From the NCBI GenBank assembly GCA_003116975.1, contig BGKB01000112.1, forward strand, positions 62,001-126,000: 64,000 nt of DNA, read 5' to 3'. The notes beneath the pieces are model-generated. The model did no database searches. It worked only from the letters and a program-made list of their open reading frames with translations, and was not told where the DNA came from. This DNA is from Aurantiochytrium sp. KH105. Taxonomy: Eukaryota; Sar; Bigyra; Thraustochytrida; Thraustochytriidae. The translations under genes and the position numbers were made by a program. Positions 1-9,068 of this stretch are shown in pieces (the first letter of the stretch is position 1; every line of letters begins with the position of its first letter).

Positions 1-653
1 AGGGTCGTTCGATCCCCGGTGGTTTCAAACCAAGCAGCGGCATCTCGTCGCCGTTCTCCGCCTTCGTCTGCGCGGACTTCTCCACCTTCGCGGACCTCCT
101 GGCCGGCCCCGCGGCGGCCTTCTTTTCTTCTGGTGAGTGTCTTGCATGCGTGCGTGCATCCATCCGTCCGCACGCGCGCGCCTAGCGCGAGGAACAGCGC
201 GCGCGAGAGAGAGCGCGAGAGCGAGCGCGAAGAGCGGGTTTTTCCCTTCTTTCCCCATCCGTGCCGCGCCGGTTCCCTGCGCGTGCCTTCGGCGAATGAA
301 CGGCGGTCGGGGACTTGCTGGTCTCCGTCGGAGAGGAGGAGGGGGAGAAGCCGGAGGAGGGGGAGAAGCCGGAGGAGGGGGCGGCCAACAAGGACTCCGG
401 AGAGTCGTGGCCGGCACCGGCGGGGAAGGGAGAGTTAGGCGGAAAACTGAGCGATGGAGAGCAGGGTCGGGTCGGGGAGGAGAGGAGAGGAGAGGAGAGT
501 CATTGGGGACCGGCGCGCCCCAAGCTAGAACGTGCACGGAACGGTTTACTGACGCTGAGGAGGCAACTGGTTGCCACGGGAACACGACAGGCTTCTGGTT
601 GGGGAGTAGAAGAGTTCATCACCTCGACGGTGAGAACAATTCCTTTTTCTTAG
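1..653 (+). CDS. Possible 3' end of an upstream gene (two exons, partial)
   Basis: No family is recognised. Bases 3-132 form an open frame reading ...FADLLAGPAAAFFSS that stops at a good 5' splice site (CTG|GTGAGT, GT at 133-134). A matching acceptor AG at 332-333 keeps the frame and opens an exon at 334 rich in Glu, Gly, Pro and Lys, with a twice-repeated GEKPEE motif, closed by a TAG at 651-653. The putative intron would be 133-333 (201 bp) with a pyrimidine-rich stretch around 236-300. The model rests only on splice-site fit and phase. Several overlapping open frames on both strands exist here because the DNA is very GC-rich, so this could equally be untranslated leader or spacer of the next gene. 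Confidence 0.25.
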
Positions 654-782
654 TAGTGACCTGAACAGATTGGAATTGGCAGAGATGATTTTCGACGCTG
701 CGATCGCTGTTGCCACTCGCAACTAAATTGACCCCAGATTGTCGTGTAATTATCCCAACCCAACCCAACCCACACAAACGAA

Positions 783-790
783 TATAAAAA
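783..790 (+). promoter_or_regulatory. TATA-like box upstream of the ARM-like gene
   Basis: TATAAAAA lies 85 bp before the ATG at 875, in a locally AT-rich stretch (720-800) that contrasts with the GC-rich surroundings. Distance and sequence suit a core promoter element. Function is inferred. Confidence 0.45.
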
Positions 791-874
791 CAGATCCGCA
801 AAGCCCAGCCCACCCGAGTCGAGAGTTATTGAAAGAGAAGAAGAAGAAGCAAGAAGAAACAGGAGAGTTCCGCG

Positions 875-2287
875 ATGGACCGTCTCCCCTATGATTTCAC
901 CCGCGATGCCGCGGAGGACCTGCGCGAGGAGTCGCAGGAGGAACGCGAGGCAAGGAACGAGGAGAACGCCGATGCCGATGGCTCGAACGAACTGTACTCG
1001 CTCCTCGAGGCCGAGATGATTAGCGGCAACGAGACCGCCTCTGTGGCGGCCGGTCTGTCCAACCTCAGCATGGAGTCGTCCTCGATGCCGTACCGAACCG
1101 GAAGCCATTTGCTCGACCAAGAGGCAGTCGTCTACAAGGACGTCTACCGTTCGCTGAGCGTGATGAATGAGGCTTCCCAGCACAACATGGCCGCCACCGG
1201 CGTCGCACATTTGGATCAGCCCTCCGAGGCGCAGATGTTTGTGAACATGCCCAGTGTGACGACCGAGCCGCAACCGCGCGCCTTTGGCCGCGTGCCCCTC
1301 ATGCACTCGCACTTGTTTGTGCGCAAGGCATGGAGCGGTCTCAAGGACATGGTCTCGACCCACCTCAAGATCAAGGAAGTTGACGTCGAGTACACTGAAG
1401 CTACCTGCGAGTGGCGGGGCGTTGTTTACCCGTGCGCGCCAAAGCAGGCCATGCAGTTCGTCATTCATGCCAACGCCTGCCCTGAGCTCGGCTCGGACCG
1501 CTACCTGTTGGAGTTCGTTCGACTCAACGGATGCGCGGTGGCGTTTTACGAACTCTTTACTGAGTTGCAGCGGCTCATGCTGGACGCGGACATTGTCACG
1601 CGCTCGGACGGCGACTCGCTCGCGCAGCATGCGCGCAACCCGGTCGCCTCGGCCTCGACGATGGGACGCGCCGCCGGCTCGCCCCTGTCGCTCTCTCGCA
1701 GCTCGTCGATCTCGTCGGCCTCGCCGCGAGCGCTCGACTACTTTGATGATGATGACGACGAGGACGACCTCGAGCCCATCTCCATGTCTGACGAGGAGCT
1801 TTACCGGCCCATCGTTGAGATGAGCAGCGTGCCGTTTGTTGACGTGCACGTGCAGGGTCTTGCCCTCGTTGCAAGCGAGGCCCAAAAGGATGCCACCCGC
1901 TTCCACAAGGCCGCGCCAACTATTGTTGGTCTCCTTGTGGACCGATTGAGCGCGTCGACGCACGCCGAAGTCCAGCGTCTCTGCTGCGCCGCGCTCTCTG
2001 CCTTTGCCGCCGCGGAGTCGTGCGTGGCGGACTTTATCTCTGCCGGCGCCCCCGACGCGCTCGCCAAGGTTGCCGCCGTCGACTTTTCAGTAAAGGGAGC
2101 GGAGGCCCAGCGTCAGGCAGTAGCCGCGCTCGCTGCTCTCGCAGCGCATGCCGAGGCCCGCGTCCCAATTCTCCATGCCGTCGCAGTCTTTGAGCGTCAG
2201 TTCAACATGCTTGAGCAATGCAATGATCGTCGTCTGGTGCGCTGCATCGCCGACGTGAGGAAGACGCTGTCGCAGGTGACTGTGTAA
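875..2287 (+). CDS. ARM/HEAT-like repeat protein, 470 aa, with a possible KA1-like middle domain
   Basis: An intronless gene of 470 residues. Residues about 10-40 are very acidic. Residues about 145-240 (from FGRVPLMHSH to LQRLMLD) form a compact conserved-looking domain with a pattern of strands then YLLEFVRLNG and a final amphipathic helix. This resembles the kinase-associated KA1/AMPK C-terminal fold, but no kinase domain is present. A Ser-rich linker and an Asp/Glu run (about 290-300) follow. The last 150 residues are Ala/Leu-rich helices like two or three armadillo repeats. The start is chosen because the ATG at 875 is first in frame after a purine-rich leader and has G at +4. Function is unknown; an adaptor or scaffold role is a guess from the repeats. 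Confidence 0.8.
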   Translation: MDRLPYDFTRDAAEDLREESQEEREARNEENADADGSNELYSLLEAEMISGNETASVAAGLSNLSMESSSMPYRTGSHLLDQEAVVYKDVYRSLSVMNEASQHNMAATGVAHLDQPSEAQMFVNMPSVTTEPQPRAFGRVPLMHSHLFVRKAWSGLKDMVSTHLKIKEVDVEYTEATCEWRGVVYPCAPKQAMQFVIHANACPELGSDRYLLEFVRLNGCAVAFYELFTELQRLMLDADIVTRSDGDSLAQHARNPVASASTMGRAAGSPLSLSRSSSISSASPRALDYFDDDDDEDDLEPISMSDEELYRPIVEMSSVPFVDVHVQGLALVASEAQKDATRFHKAAPTIVGLLVDRLSASTHAEVQRLCCAALSAFAAAESCVADFISAGAPDALAKVAAVDFSVKGAEAQRQAVAALAALAAHAEARVPILHAVAVFERQFNMLEQCNDRRLVRCIADVRKTLSQVTV

Positions 2288-3092
2288 TTTCTACCTGGTT
2301 GAAGAAACATACGAACGAATGATTTGACGAGGGGCCAAGTGCCTCGTGATGAACGCATGGAATGGTTGATGGGACAATCGGTCTGTCCGCGTGCGCGGCG
2401 CCTGAGCGCTTCCCTGTCTTTTCTCCTTCTCCTTTTTGTCTTTTGCCTCCCGGTCGCTCCCCATTTGCGATGACGTCTATCCATCAACAAAACAAAATGA
2501 GAAATCTGAAAATTTTGTTGAGTGATTCTGATGCCAAAAACAAATGCGCACCTTGTCCACGTTGCTACAGATGCACATGCAACTGCTGATGTAGCAGATG
2601 AGTCTGCAGAGATAAATGCGGCCTGCTTGAGCGACATGCGCACGTAATCTGCAAGCGAGCACGCGCGAAAATGCTCTGCATTTGCACTTACATCTGCACC
2701 TGCAGCACGTATGATTTGCAAGAGAGTACGCGACGCGCGGTGGAAGTGGTTCAGAGAGCAAGCAAGCTCCTAAAACGTTTCGCCCCATATCTCTCAAATT
2801 CTGAATCGTCAACACCTTTGTCGTTCAGTAGACTGCATCTCTCTTTGGTCAGCGCTGCGGAGGGACGCAGCGAAGAGTCTTGAGACGTGTTAGTCATGTT
2901 GTCCAGCGTATTAAAAAACGTACGAACATGGTAGAAATTCTTATGTAATTATTGTTCTTCCCATGCTCCTTTCTCGCAGCTGCAGAGCTTGTGACGGTGG
3001 GAACCTGCTCTCGGTTGCTGACCATACATGAATTTTTAAGTCAAGGCAAGACGACCAAGACAAGTAGACGGAGACTCCTCGCCCACGCAGTT
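2288..3092. other. Convergent intergenic spacer
   Basis: This spacer separates two genes that converge on it. It is more AT-rich than the flanking genes and contains loosely repeated TGCA-rich words around 2560-2710. I see no supported coding sequence or RNA gene. Confidence 0.6.
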
Positions 3093-4835
3093 TCAAAGAC
3101 CCTTCGAGTTGTTGTAAAAGTGGTTCAGATGGCGAGTGATTCTTCCGCGCAAAAGAACTTCCTTTCGTGAGGAGCTCCGTTCGGTCTTGTCCGGATGATA
3201 CGCCAGGAGAGCCTTGAGCAAAGCCTTTCTCTGGTTGTCTGGGGATAGGTCAGTAGGCACGGTGTGGCCTTGTACGGGGTGCGCCTTGAAGACGTGCGCG
3301 ATGAGATCGGCCCACGACTTCTCTGCAGCCTCTTTGATGGCTTTTAGCTCCGGCTCAAGCTCTTTCAGAATCGGGGCGTCCAGCTCGGCTTGTCTGCGTT
3401 CTGCCTCGCGAGCCTCGGCGGCGTTACGGCGATCGCGCTCCTTCAAAATCCGCTCACAGCGCTTGTACCACGACCTCAGCCGCAGATTCACGGGGTAGCT
3501 CGCAAGGGAAGTTGCGATGCACTGGCTCGAATACTTGACGGCACACTCGAACAAGCCAAGCGCCTGGTATGCATGAGCAATACCGCCTAAGGCCCTGGCG
3601 TGCTCCTCCAGAACCTCGTCAGACACAGAATTGAACAAGTCAATAGCATCCCAGAGACGCTCAACGTCCAGATCCTCGGAGTCATGGATCGCTTCGTTGA
3701 GGAGACGCCGGCCTTGCCAGACGAGTTGTTGAGCTCGCACAAACGCAAGATCCTCCTCGATACTCTTTTGAAGTTCATTCGCCTCGTCGCGCAGACCAAC
3801 CTTGTCAAGGCTCTCGTCATGCAGAATCCTCTTGCCATGCTCGGCGGCAGCAGATGCTTTTGCGAACTTCTTAAAGGCACGGAAACGCACAAGTTGATGA
3901 TTGTACTTGCGCGTCGTGACGAGGCAGAGATGAGCGCGCACAGTGGCATTGGTCGTGAGCCGGATGCCTTGCTGCAGTAACCCGATATCGAGACAGGTGC
4001 TTGAGATGGAATTGCTCAGCTCATTACAGAGCTCAAACGATGCACGTGGAGCACGAGCCGAGGAAGACCACTCATGACTCATGTCCTCATACGCTGTGCA
4101 CTCCTCCAGCAGGTCAAGGCAAAGTCGACCATAATGGTAAATCTCTGCTTTGTCGATGGACTCGGTCTGCAAGTATCGCCAGCAAAGACGGAGACGAAAG
4201 ATTTGCGCATCTTGGGTGAGTTTGGAGCCCGATGGGAGGCAAGTGAGCGCATTGGCTAACTTCGCCTCACGGTCTCTCAGACTGATACGACTTGCACCCT
4301 TGTGTCTGAGTGTTGCCTGGGCCAAGGTCATGATCTCCTTCAGCTCTGTGACGTGCGAGGAAAGAACTTTGGTGCTCGCTGCGCGTTTCTTGCTGTCATT
4401 GAAAACCTTTTCAAAGGCCTCCTCGGAATCGATGTTGAGCACGCGTTCCATGAAGCGCGATACTCTATTATTTTTAAACGCACCAGCGAGAAGATCCTCC
4501 ACCTCTGCGAGATGCGTTCTCGCGTTGGCCTTGTTGCCGCACAAAGATTCGATGAAGCCAACTAGAAAGCTCCTCGCGAATTTCATGGCAGGCGGCTCCC
4601 AGAAAGACTTGCACTTCGTGCCCCGAGACGTAGTCTTCGAAGCATCATTTTCTTGCTCGCCAAGTCTTTTCGCAAGCAGGAGTGCATAGGCGCGCACTGA
4701 AGCTTCACGAAGCGAGACCTCCGGAACTCGCAAGATTCTGCTCAGCTCGCCTTCCACATCCGTAGCAGCCCGCGCCTTTGCAATCACCGCCGCTTCGTCA
4801 ACGCCTTGACCGGTCGCAGGTGCCACAAAGGGCAC
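3093..4835 (-). CDS. Helical-repeat (TPR-like) protein with a C-terminal J-like domain, 580 aa
   Basis: Most of the protein is alpha-helical and TPR-like, for example the Ala/Tyr/Leu-rich segment near ALGGIAHAYQALGLFECAVK. A Glu/Arg-rich helix around residues 480-515 leads into the last 65 residues, which carry a J-domain signature: His-Pro-Asp at 547-549 in LLAYHPDKTE, followed by a basic helix. In J proteins the HPD loop stimulates Hsp70 ATPase, so a chaperone-adaptor role is plausible. The placement at the extreme C terminus resembles TPR proteins ending in a J domain (DNAJC7 type), but the domain is short and its first helix is divergent. Assignment is therefore at fold level only. The gene is intronless and converges with the ARM-like gene. 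Confidence 0.75.
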   Translation of the reverse strand: MPFVAPATGQGVDEAAVIAKARAATDVEGELSRILRVPEVSLREASVRAYALLLAKRLGEQENDASKTTSRGTKCKSFWEPPAMKFARSFLVGFIESLCGNKANARTHLAEVEDLLAGAFKNNRVSRFMERVLNIDSEEAFEKVFNDSKKRAASTKVLSSHVTELKEIMTLAQATLRHKGASRISLRDREAKLANALTCLPSGSKLTQDAQIFRLRLCWRYLQTESIDKAEIYHYGRLCLDLLEECTAYEDMSHEWSSSARAPRASFELCNELSNSISSTCLDIGLLQQGIRLTTNATVRAHLCLVTTRKYNHQLVRFRAFKKFAKASAAAEHGKRILHDESLDKVGLRDEANELQKSIEEDLAFVRAQQLVWQGRRLLNEAIHDSEDLDVERLWDAIDLFNSVSDEVLEEHARALGGIAHAYQALGLFECAVKYSSQCIATSLASYPVNLRLRSWYKRCERILKERDRRNAAEAREAERRQAELDAPILKELEPELKAIKEAAEKSWADLIAHVFKAHPVQGHTVPTDLSPDNQRKALLKALLAYHPDKTERSSSRKEVLLRGRITRHLNHFYNNSKGL

Positions 4836-4913
4836 CGTGTGAGCTTGGCCCGTATCAGATATCAGCGACTTGCTCTACTGCTCCGTTGCAAGTTTGTTTC
4901 GCCCGCGCTTAAA

Positions 4914-4950
4914 GGTTTGCTCGTTGTGGGTTTGCTCGTTGTGGGTTTGC
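4914..4950. repeat. 15-bp tandem repeat, 2.5 copies
   Basis: The unit GGTTTGCTCGTTGTG is repeated at 4914-4928 and 4929-4943, followed by a partial third copy. It lies just upstream of the J-like gene start, probably in its leader or promoter. Confidence 0.85.
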
Positions 4951-5890
4951 GACTCAGGCTATTCACCCTGGACAAACCATTCGCAAAAAGGCAGAGCGCC
5001 TCAACATTTCATGGCGTATAAATGGGACAAAAAGGCACTTTAACATGCGCAGCAAGCGGGTGAGCAAAGTTTCAGAAGAAAGTGTCACTCCTCGACCGCG
5101 GATGAGCGAGCGGCTGGTGCATCGGGGCGTGCCTTGATCACAAATGCTGCCTTGGGTATCTGCAGCTTTTTTAGCAACAGCGCCCTCGACGCGGAGGACG
5201 CAAAGACTTCCAACCCGTGCAATGTCCTCGCAGTCAGAGCTCTTTGCAAGAATTGTGAAAACCGGTCCGTGCAAGAGCTAGAGGGCACAGTCGTCAAGGT
5301 AGGGCCTCAACTTCTCGTCACCCTCTCAATCAAGCGTCTTCAGGTTGTCGCGTGCCGACCAAGCCTCACTAGCCGTCAAAATTCATCCCTCAGCCACCGC
5401 AATCAGGACTGACTGACGTCCGTCGTCTGTCGTGGCTGCAGCGAACGCGGTAAGCCCGGCTGCGGAGACCGCGATCCCGTCTTCCATTTCGATATGTGGT
5501 CAATACAAAGAAGTAGGAGAGCGCACACTTTCAAGCGAAGGCGAAGACGCGCGCAGTATCATGATTTGCAGTCTCAGGACGCGCGGCAAGCGACCAACGC
5601 GCCGCGCAGAGATCCTGTTCACCTGCCACTACCAGCAGCAGGCTGCACGCGCGCGCCCGAGCCGCGGGAAGGCGGGCTTGGAAGTTGGTCTTGTCGAGGA
5701 GGAGGACCCTGGCATCGCGCATCGCCCATGGAGAACGGTGCAAGCGAGTTGACAGCAACGAGAGCGCTCCTGTCGCGCTCTCGCTACAGCACTTTTTCTG
5801 TCAGCAACCAGCTGTAGACCGCAGCGCAAAGGCCAGGCTGCTGAACTGAGCATGAGCGGTCGCGCCGCCGCGCATAGATGCAGGCGTATC

Positions 5891-5982
5891 TGGCTTGGCT
5901 TGGCTTGGCTTGGCTTGGCTTGGCTTGGCTTGGCTTGGCTTGGCTTGGCTTGGCTTGGCTTTGCTTGGCATGGCTTGGCTTG
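5891..5982. repeat. (TGGCT)n pentanucleotide microsatellite
   Basis: Fourteen perfect copies of TGGCT run from 5891 to 5960, followed by several imperfect copies to about 5982. Open frames read through it (for example Ser-Gln-Ala-Lys-Pro repeats on the minus strand) are artefacts of the repeat. Confidence 0.95.
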
Positions 5983-6801
5983 CAACATTCGCGGTCCTGA
6001 CGCACTCTCGCTCCGCCCTTCGGAGTGAACTCTCAATCGATGAATCGGATTTCTTGGGTCCTTAAATCTGCTCGTAGAAACGACCAGTATGTGTGGCTAT
6101 TGATAAGGACGACATCATGCTTGCAGAGTCTTGGGCTGATATTTCACTCTTTGCCAGCGCGCATTGCTACTTGACAGCGCCAAGCTGCTACGAACAACAG
6201 CCATTAGGTTTCTCCAGTCCACCATGGCCATTGCCAGCTTCTGGCACACCTGAAGAATACCTTGACTTGTAGTTGCCATGGATGTTATACCGCTGACGGC
6301 ACGGCACGGCACGGTGAACAGTCTACGATCAGCTCATGGGTTACCATGGCCAGTCGAAGGCCTATGCCTTTTCTTTGGAGTAATTGTCTCTGATACTCCC
6401 CATTCCCAAACGAGTTCGACGCGATGGAGGCACGAGCCTCAAATTGCCATCGCCACAACTGTTGCCCTCGGCTCACGCAATGACGAAAGCACTCAATGAC
6501 AATCCCATCGCAAAAGAAGAAGAGTTTCTCTTGATCAGCGCTCTTGCGCTCTACACGGTGGCTGCGAATCGCCGTTTTTGTTGTGCTTTGCAAGGCGCCG
6601 TTCTTGCTGTCTGGCCTCTAATGCGCCCGTTATGCGATTCTGCGGCAGACCTGAAAGAGACAAGCCAAGAGAGGACCAAGAGGTGAGCGCAGAGCGCGGC
6701 AGGTCCGTGCGCCCGGCCCCTCTCGTTCCGTCTCGGCTCAGCTCGACTCGGCTCGTCCCGCGCCTCGCACCCACCGTCAGTGTACCCGGCGCAGACGGCG
6801 G

Positions 6802-8838
6802 TTGGGTGCCATCAACATTAACATGGCGCAGCTCGAGGAGACGAGAAAGGACGACCTGGCCCCCCGCGAGGACCAAGACAGCGAAGAAGGGCAAGAGCGC
6901 GATGAGTCACTAAGCGGCGACCGCGTCACCGCCCTCCGACAGCTCATTGACGCCCACTTGCGCAAAAACAACGTTTATGAAGACATTCGCAAATTTGTCG
7001 CTGGCATGGGCGCAGAAGAAGGCAAAGTCGACTCGTTCGATGCCCTTCGCGAGCGCAAGGTCATCGAGCGCGTAATTCGATCGCTAGAGACCCAGCCTGC
7101 AGGCCAAAGCGCCTCGCGTACACCAAGCCTCAAACACGCCGTCAAACCAGGGGCCCAATATTTGCTCGTAAAGGTGACCGGCGGGCGCGGCTTCTCGGAA
7201 ACCCGTTCCGAGGCAAACGATGATCGTCAGTTTGTCCTTTGCATGCACTACGGGCAGCAGCGCTTCGTTGCAGATCCAGTTTCTTGTGCTCAAGAACCCG
7301 CCCTGGACGCTTCTTTTCTTGTGCAAATCTCGGACCAAATCTCCTTTGCATCGAGCTCGCCAGAACGCCAGGCCCAGGCCGTACGAGAGCTTTTGCAAGA
7401 GTCCAGCGCGCTTCAAGGCCTCCACTTTCTTATTATGCGCACGCGCAAGAGCGCAATCGATTCAGCCAAAGACCTCGTCGCCTCACACGTGCTCGAATGG
7501 CGTCGTCTTCTTGCCAGCGCAAGCGGTGCCGCAACTGTTGCCGTCGAGCTGCACGCGACAGGCGAAGCGGCCAAGGTTCGCGTCCCTGCTGGCATCCTGG
7601 ACTTGCGACTCGAACTCGTGCCGGCTCGGCCCAGGCCTTCGCCGCTGACTGATGAAAAGCTCTTGACAAGCTTGCGAGCCAACACAAAGCAGGCAGGGCA
7701 GGCATATCGTCAATTCTGTGAATACGCTCGCGCGTGGTGGGAAGAATTTGTTGAGCTCGATGACCGCTTTCGGCATCGTCTCGTGAAAATATTTGCAGAG
7801 AACGAGTGGGGGGACCACGAGCCCGTCTTTGCGTTTGTGCGACCTATGCGCGCGGGTCGGCTGCTCGCCTCAGCTCGCCACGCGGCACGATTTGTAAGTC
7901 TCATCCCGTACACGCGCGAGGAAATGGTGGGCGGCTCCAGGCTAGAGGTGTGGCACGTAGCGCATACATTTCTGAGCAAAGGGCGCGGCGACTGCGAAGA
8001 CCACGCCGTGCTGCTGTGTAATCTCCTTCTTGGATTTGGATTAAACGCCTTTGTCTGCATGGGCACTGTGCAAGACAGTCTTGAGGAGCCTGAGCGTGAT
8101 CACGTTTGGTGCATGACGCTCTCGGGCAAGGACAACCGTATATGCACCTTTTGGGAGTCTCTCACGGGTCACCGTGTTATTATGGCGCCGCGCAGAGACG
8201 TTGAATCAGCTGCGCAGACCGCGCTCCGTCAAAGCTACCGTCGCATTGCCTGTGCCTTTAATCATGAGTCATTCTATGCCAACAAGCAGCGCGACGACAG
8301 GACTGAGCATTGCAGCTTTAACGTTCTTGATGACATGCGCTGGAAAGCCATGGACGAACGTCTTATTGCCGCAATACAGAAACGACCGGTGGTTCCCCTT
8401 CGAGCACCAACGATTCCCGAGCACGAGCGGTCCGACGAAATCGAGATCGCGCTCCGCGAACTCGTTGCAGCGGAGCGCGCGCAACAGCTCGATCTCGATA
8501 CCCGATGGGATGCCGACCTTGGCGACTATTTGGCCCCAGCGTTGTGTGCCTACGAGACGGAACGACTCACGGGTGTACTTGCGGGCAACGAGGACTTTCA
8601 AGCCGCAATTCGTGGCCATGTGCCCCCAGGTCATTCCTTTAAGGCTTTTCCAACACTTCTCAAAACCATGGACCCGCACAAGATTCTTCACGCGCTGCGC
8701 AAAAGCACAGTCGCTTCGGAGCTCTTGCACACGCGCGCAGACCACACGCACTTTGCTTTGCGCGTCATGGTCTTGCCCTTTCCCGAGGACGTCGTTGCTG
8801 TATGGGTTATGCTCGCGGTTCGGTTCCGAGCTTCCTAG
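6802..8838 (+). CDS. CEP76: Centrosomal protein CEP76 homologue, 678 aa
   Basis: Length and order match animal CEP76 (about 660 aa). The N-terminal helix pair begins LRQLIDAHLRKN. A C2-like domain follows (about residues 110-275, including FVLCMHYGQQRF). Next come a linker with WWEEFVELDDRFRHRLVKIF and RPMRAGRLL, and then the transglutaminase-like core with KGRGDCEDHAVLLCNLLLG, HVWCMTL and FWESLTGHRV. The C-terminal part (GNEDFQAAIRG through VVAVWVMLAVRFRAS) also follows the family. CEP76 limits centriole reduplication in animals, so the gene implies centrioles and a flagellate stage. The ATG at 6802 gives the longest product; an in-frame ATG at 6823 (MAQLEETRKDD) is an equally good start. 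No intron is needed. Confidence 0.93.
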   Translation: MGAININMAQLEETRKDDLAPREDQDSEEGQERDESLSGDRVTALRQLIDAHLRKNNVYEDIRKFVAGMGAEEGKVDSFDALRERKVIERVIRSLETQPAGQSASRTPSLKHAVKPGAQYLLVKVTGGRGFSETRSEANDDRQFVLCMHYGQQRFVADPVSCAQEPALDASFLVQISDQISFASSSPERQAQAVRELLQESSALQGLHFLIMRTRKSAIDSAKDLVASHVLEWRRLLASASGAATVAVELHATGEAAKVRVPAGILDLRLELVPARPRPSPLTDEKLLTSLRANTKQAGQAYRQFCEYARAWWEEFVELDDRFRHRLVKIFAENEWGDHEPVFAFVRPMRAGRLLASARHAARFVSLIPYTREEMVGGSRLEVWHVAHTFLSKGRGDCEDHAVLLCNLLLGFGLNAFVCMGTVQDSLEEPERDHVWCMTLSGKDNRICTFWESLTGHRVIMAPRRDVESAAQTALRQSYRRIACAFNHESFYANKQRDDRTEHCSFNVLDDMRWKAMDERLIAAIQKRPVVPLRAPTIPEHERSDEIEIALRELVAAERAQQLDLDTRWDADLGDYLAPALCAYETERLTGVLAGNEDFQAAIRGHVPPGHSFKAFPTLLKTMDPHKILHALRKSTVASELLHTRADHTHFALRVMVLPFPEDVVAVWVMLAVRFRAS

Positions 8839-9068
8839 ACTAGTGGGGAACAGATAAGAAACGAGGTTTGCAGCTCTCACCCGACAGTGGTGCAAGTTGC
8901 ATAGATACTTCATAAGCTTTTACTGCTGCCGACGGCGAGACCAATACAAAAAAAAATCAAACAAACAGGGACTGCACAGATTCTTGAGAGAGAAAAAAAA
9001 AGAGGGGTGGGGGGGGAGTGTGAGAAGTGGGGAGAGAATAATGTGTGTATCTACGAGTGTGGCAGAAC

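Larger units (their letters stand above)
4836..6801. other. Intergenic region of about 2 kb upstream of both flanking genes
   Basis: The J-like gene leaves to the left and CEP76 to the right, so both promoters must lie here. The region contains a 15-bp tandem duplication (4914-4950) and a long GGCTT array (5891-5982). Short open frames exist at 5085-5297 (-), 5383-5487 (-) and 5134-5412 (+). None shows a recognisable domain or a convincing spliced model. Confidence 0.55.

Noticed and set aside
8-17. TTCGATCC motif resembling a tRNA T-loop
   Set aside because: The flanking bases do not pair into a T-stem and no acceptor or anticodon arm can be drawn.
650-1963. 437-residue minus-strand open frame opposite the ARM-like gene
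   Set aside because: Arg/Leu/Val-rich antisense translation without any domain; the plus-strand frame has the acidic and helical-repeat features of a real protein.
5383-5487. Short minus-strand frame starting MEDGIAVSAAGLTAFAAAT
   Set aside because: The sequence looks protein-like, but it stops after 34 residues and no convincing donor/acceptor pair links it to the next open stretch at 5085-5297.
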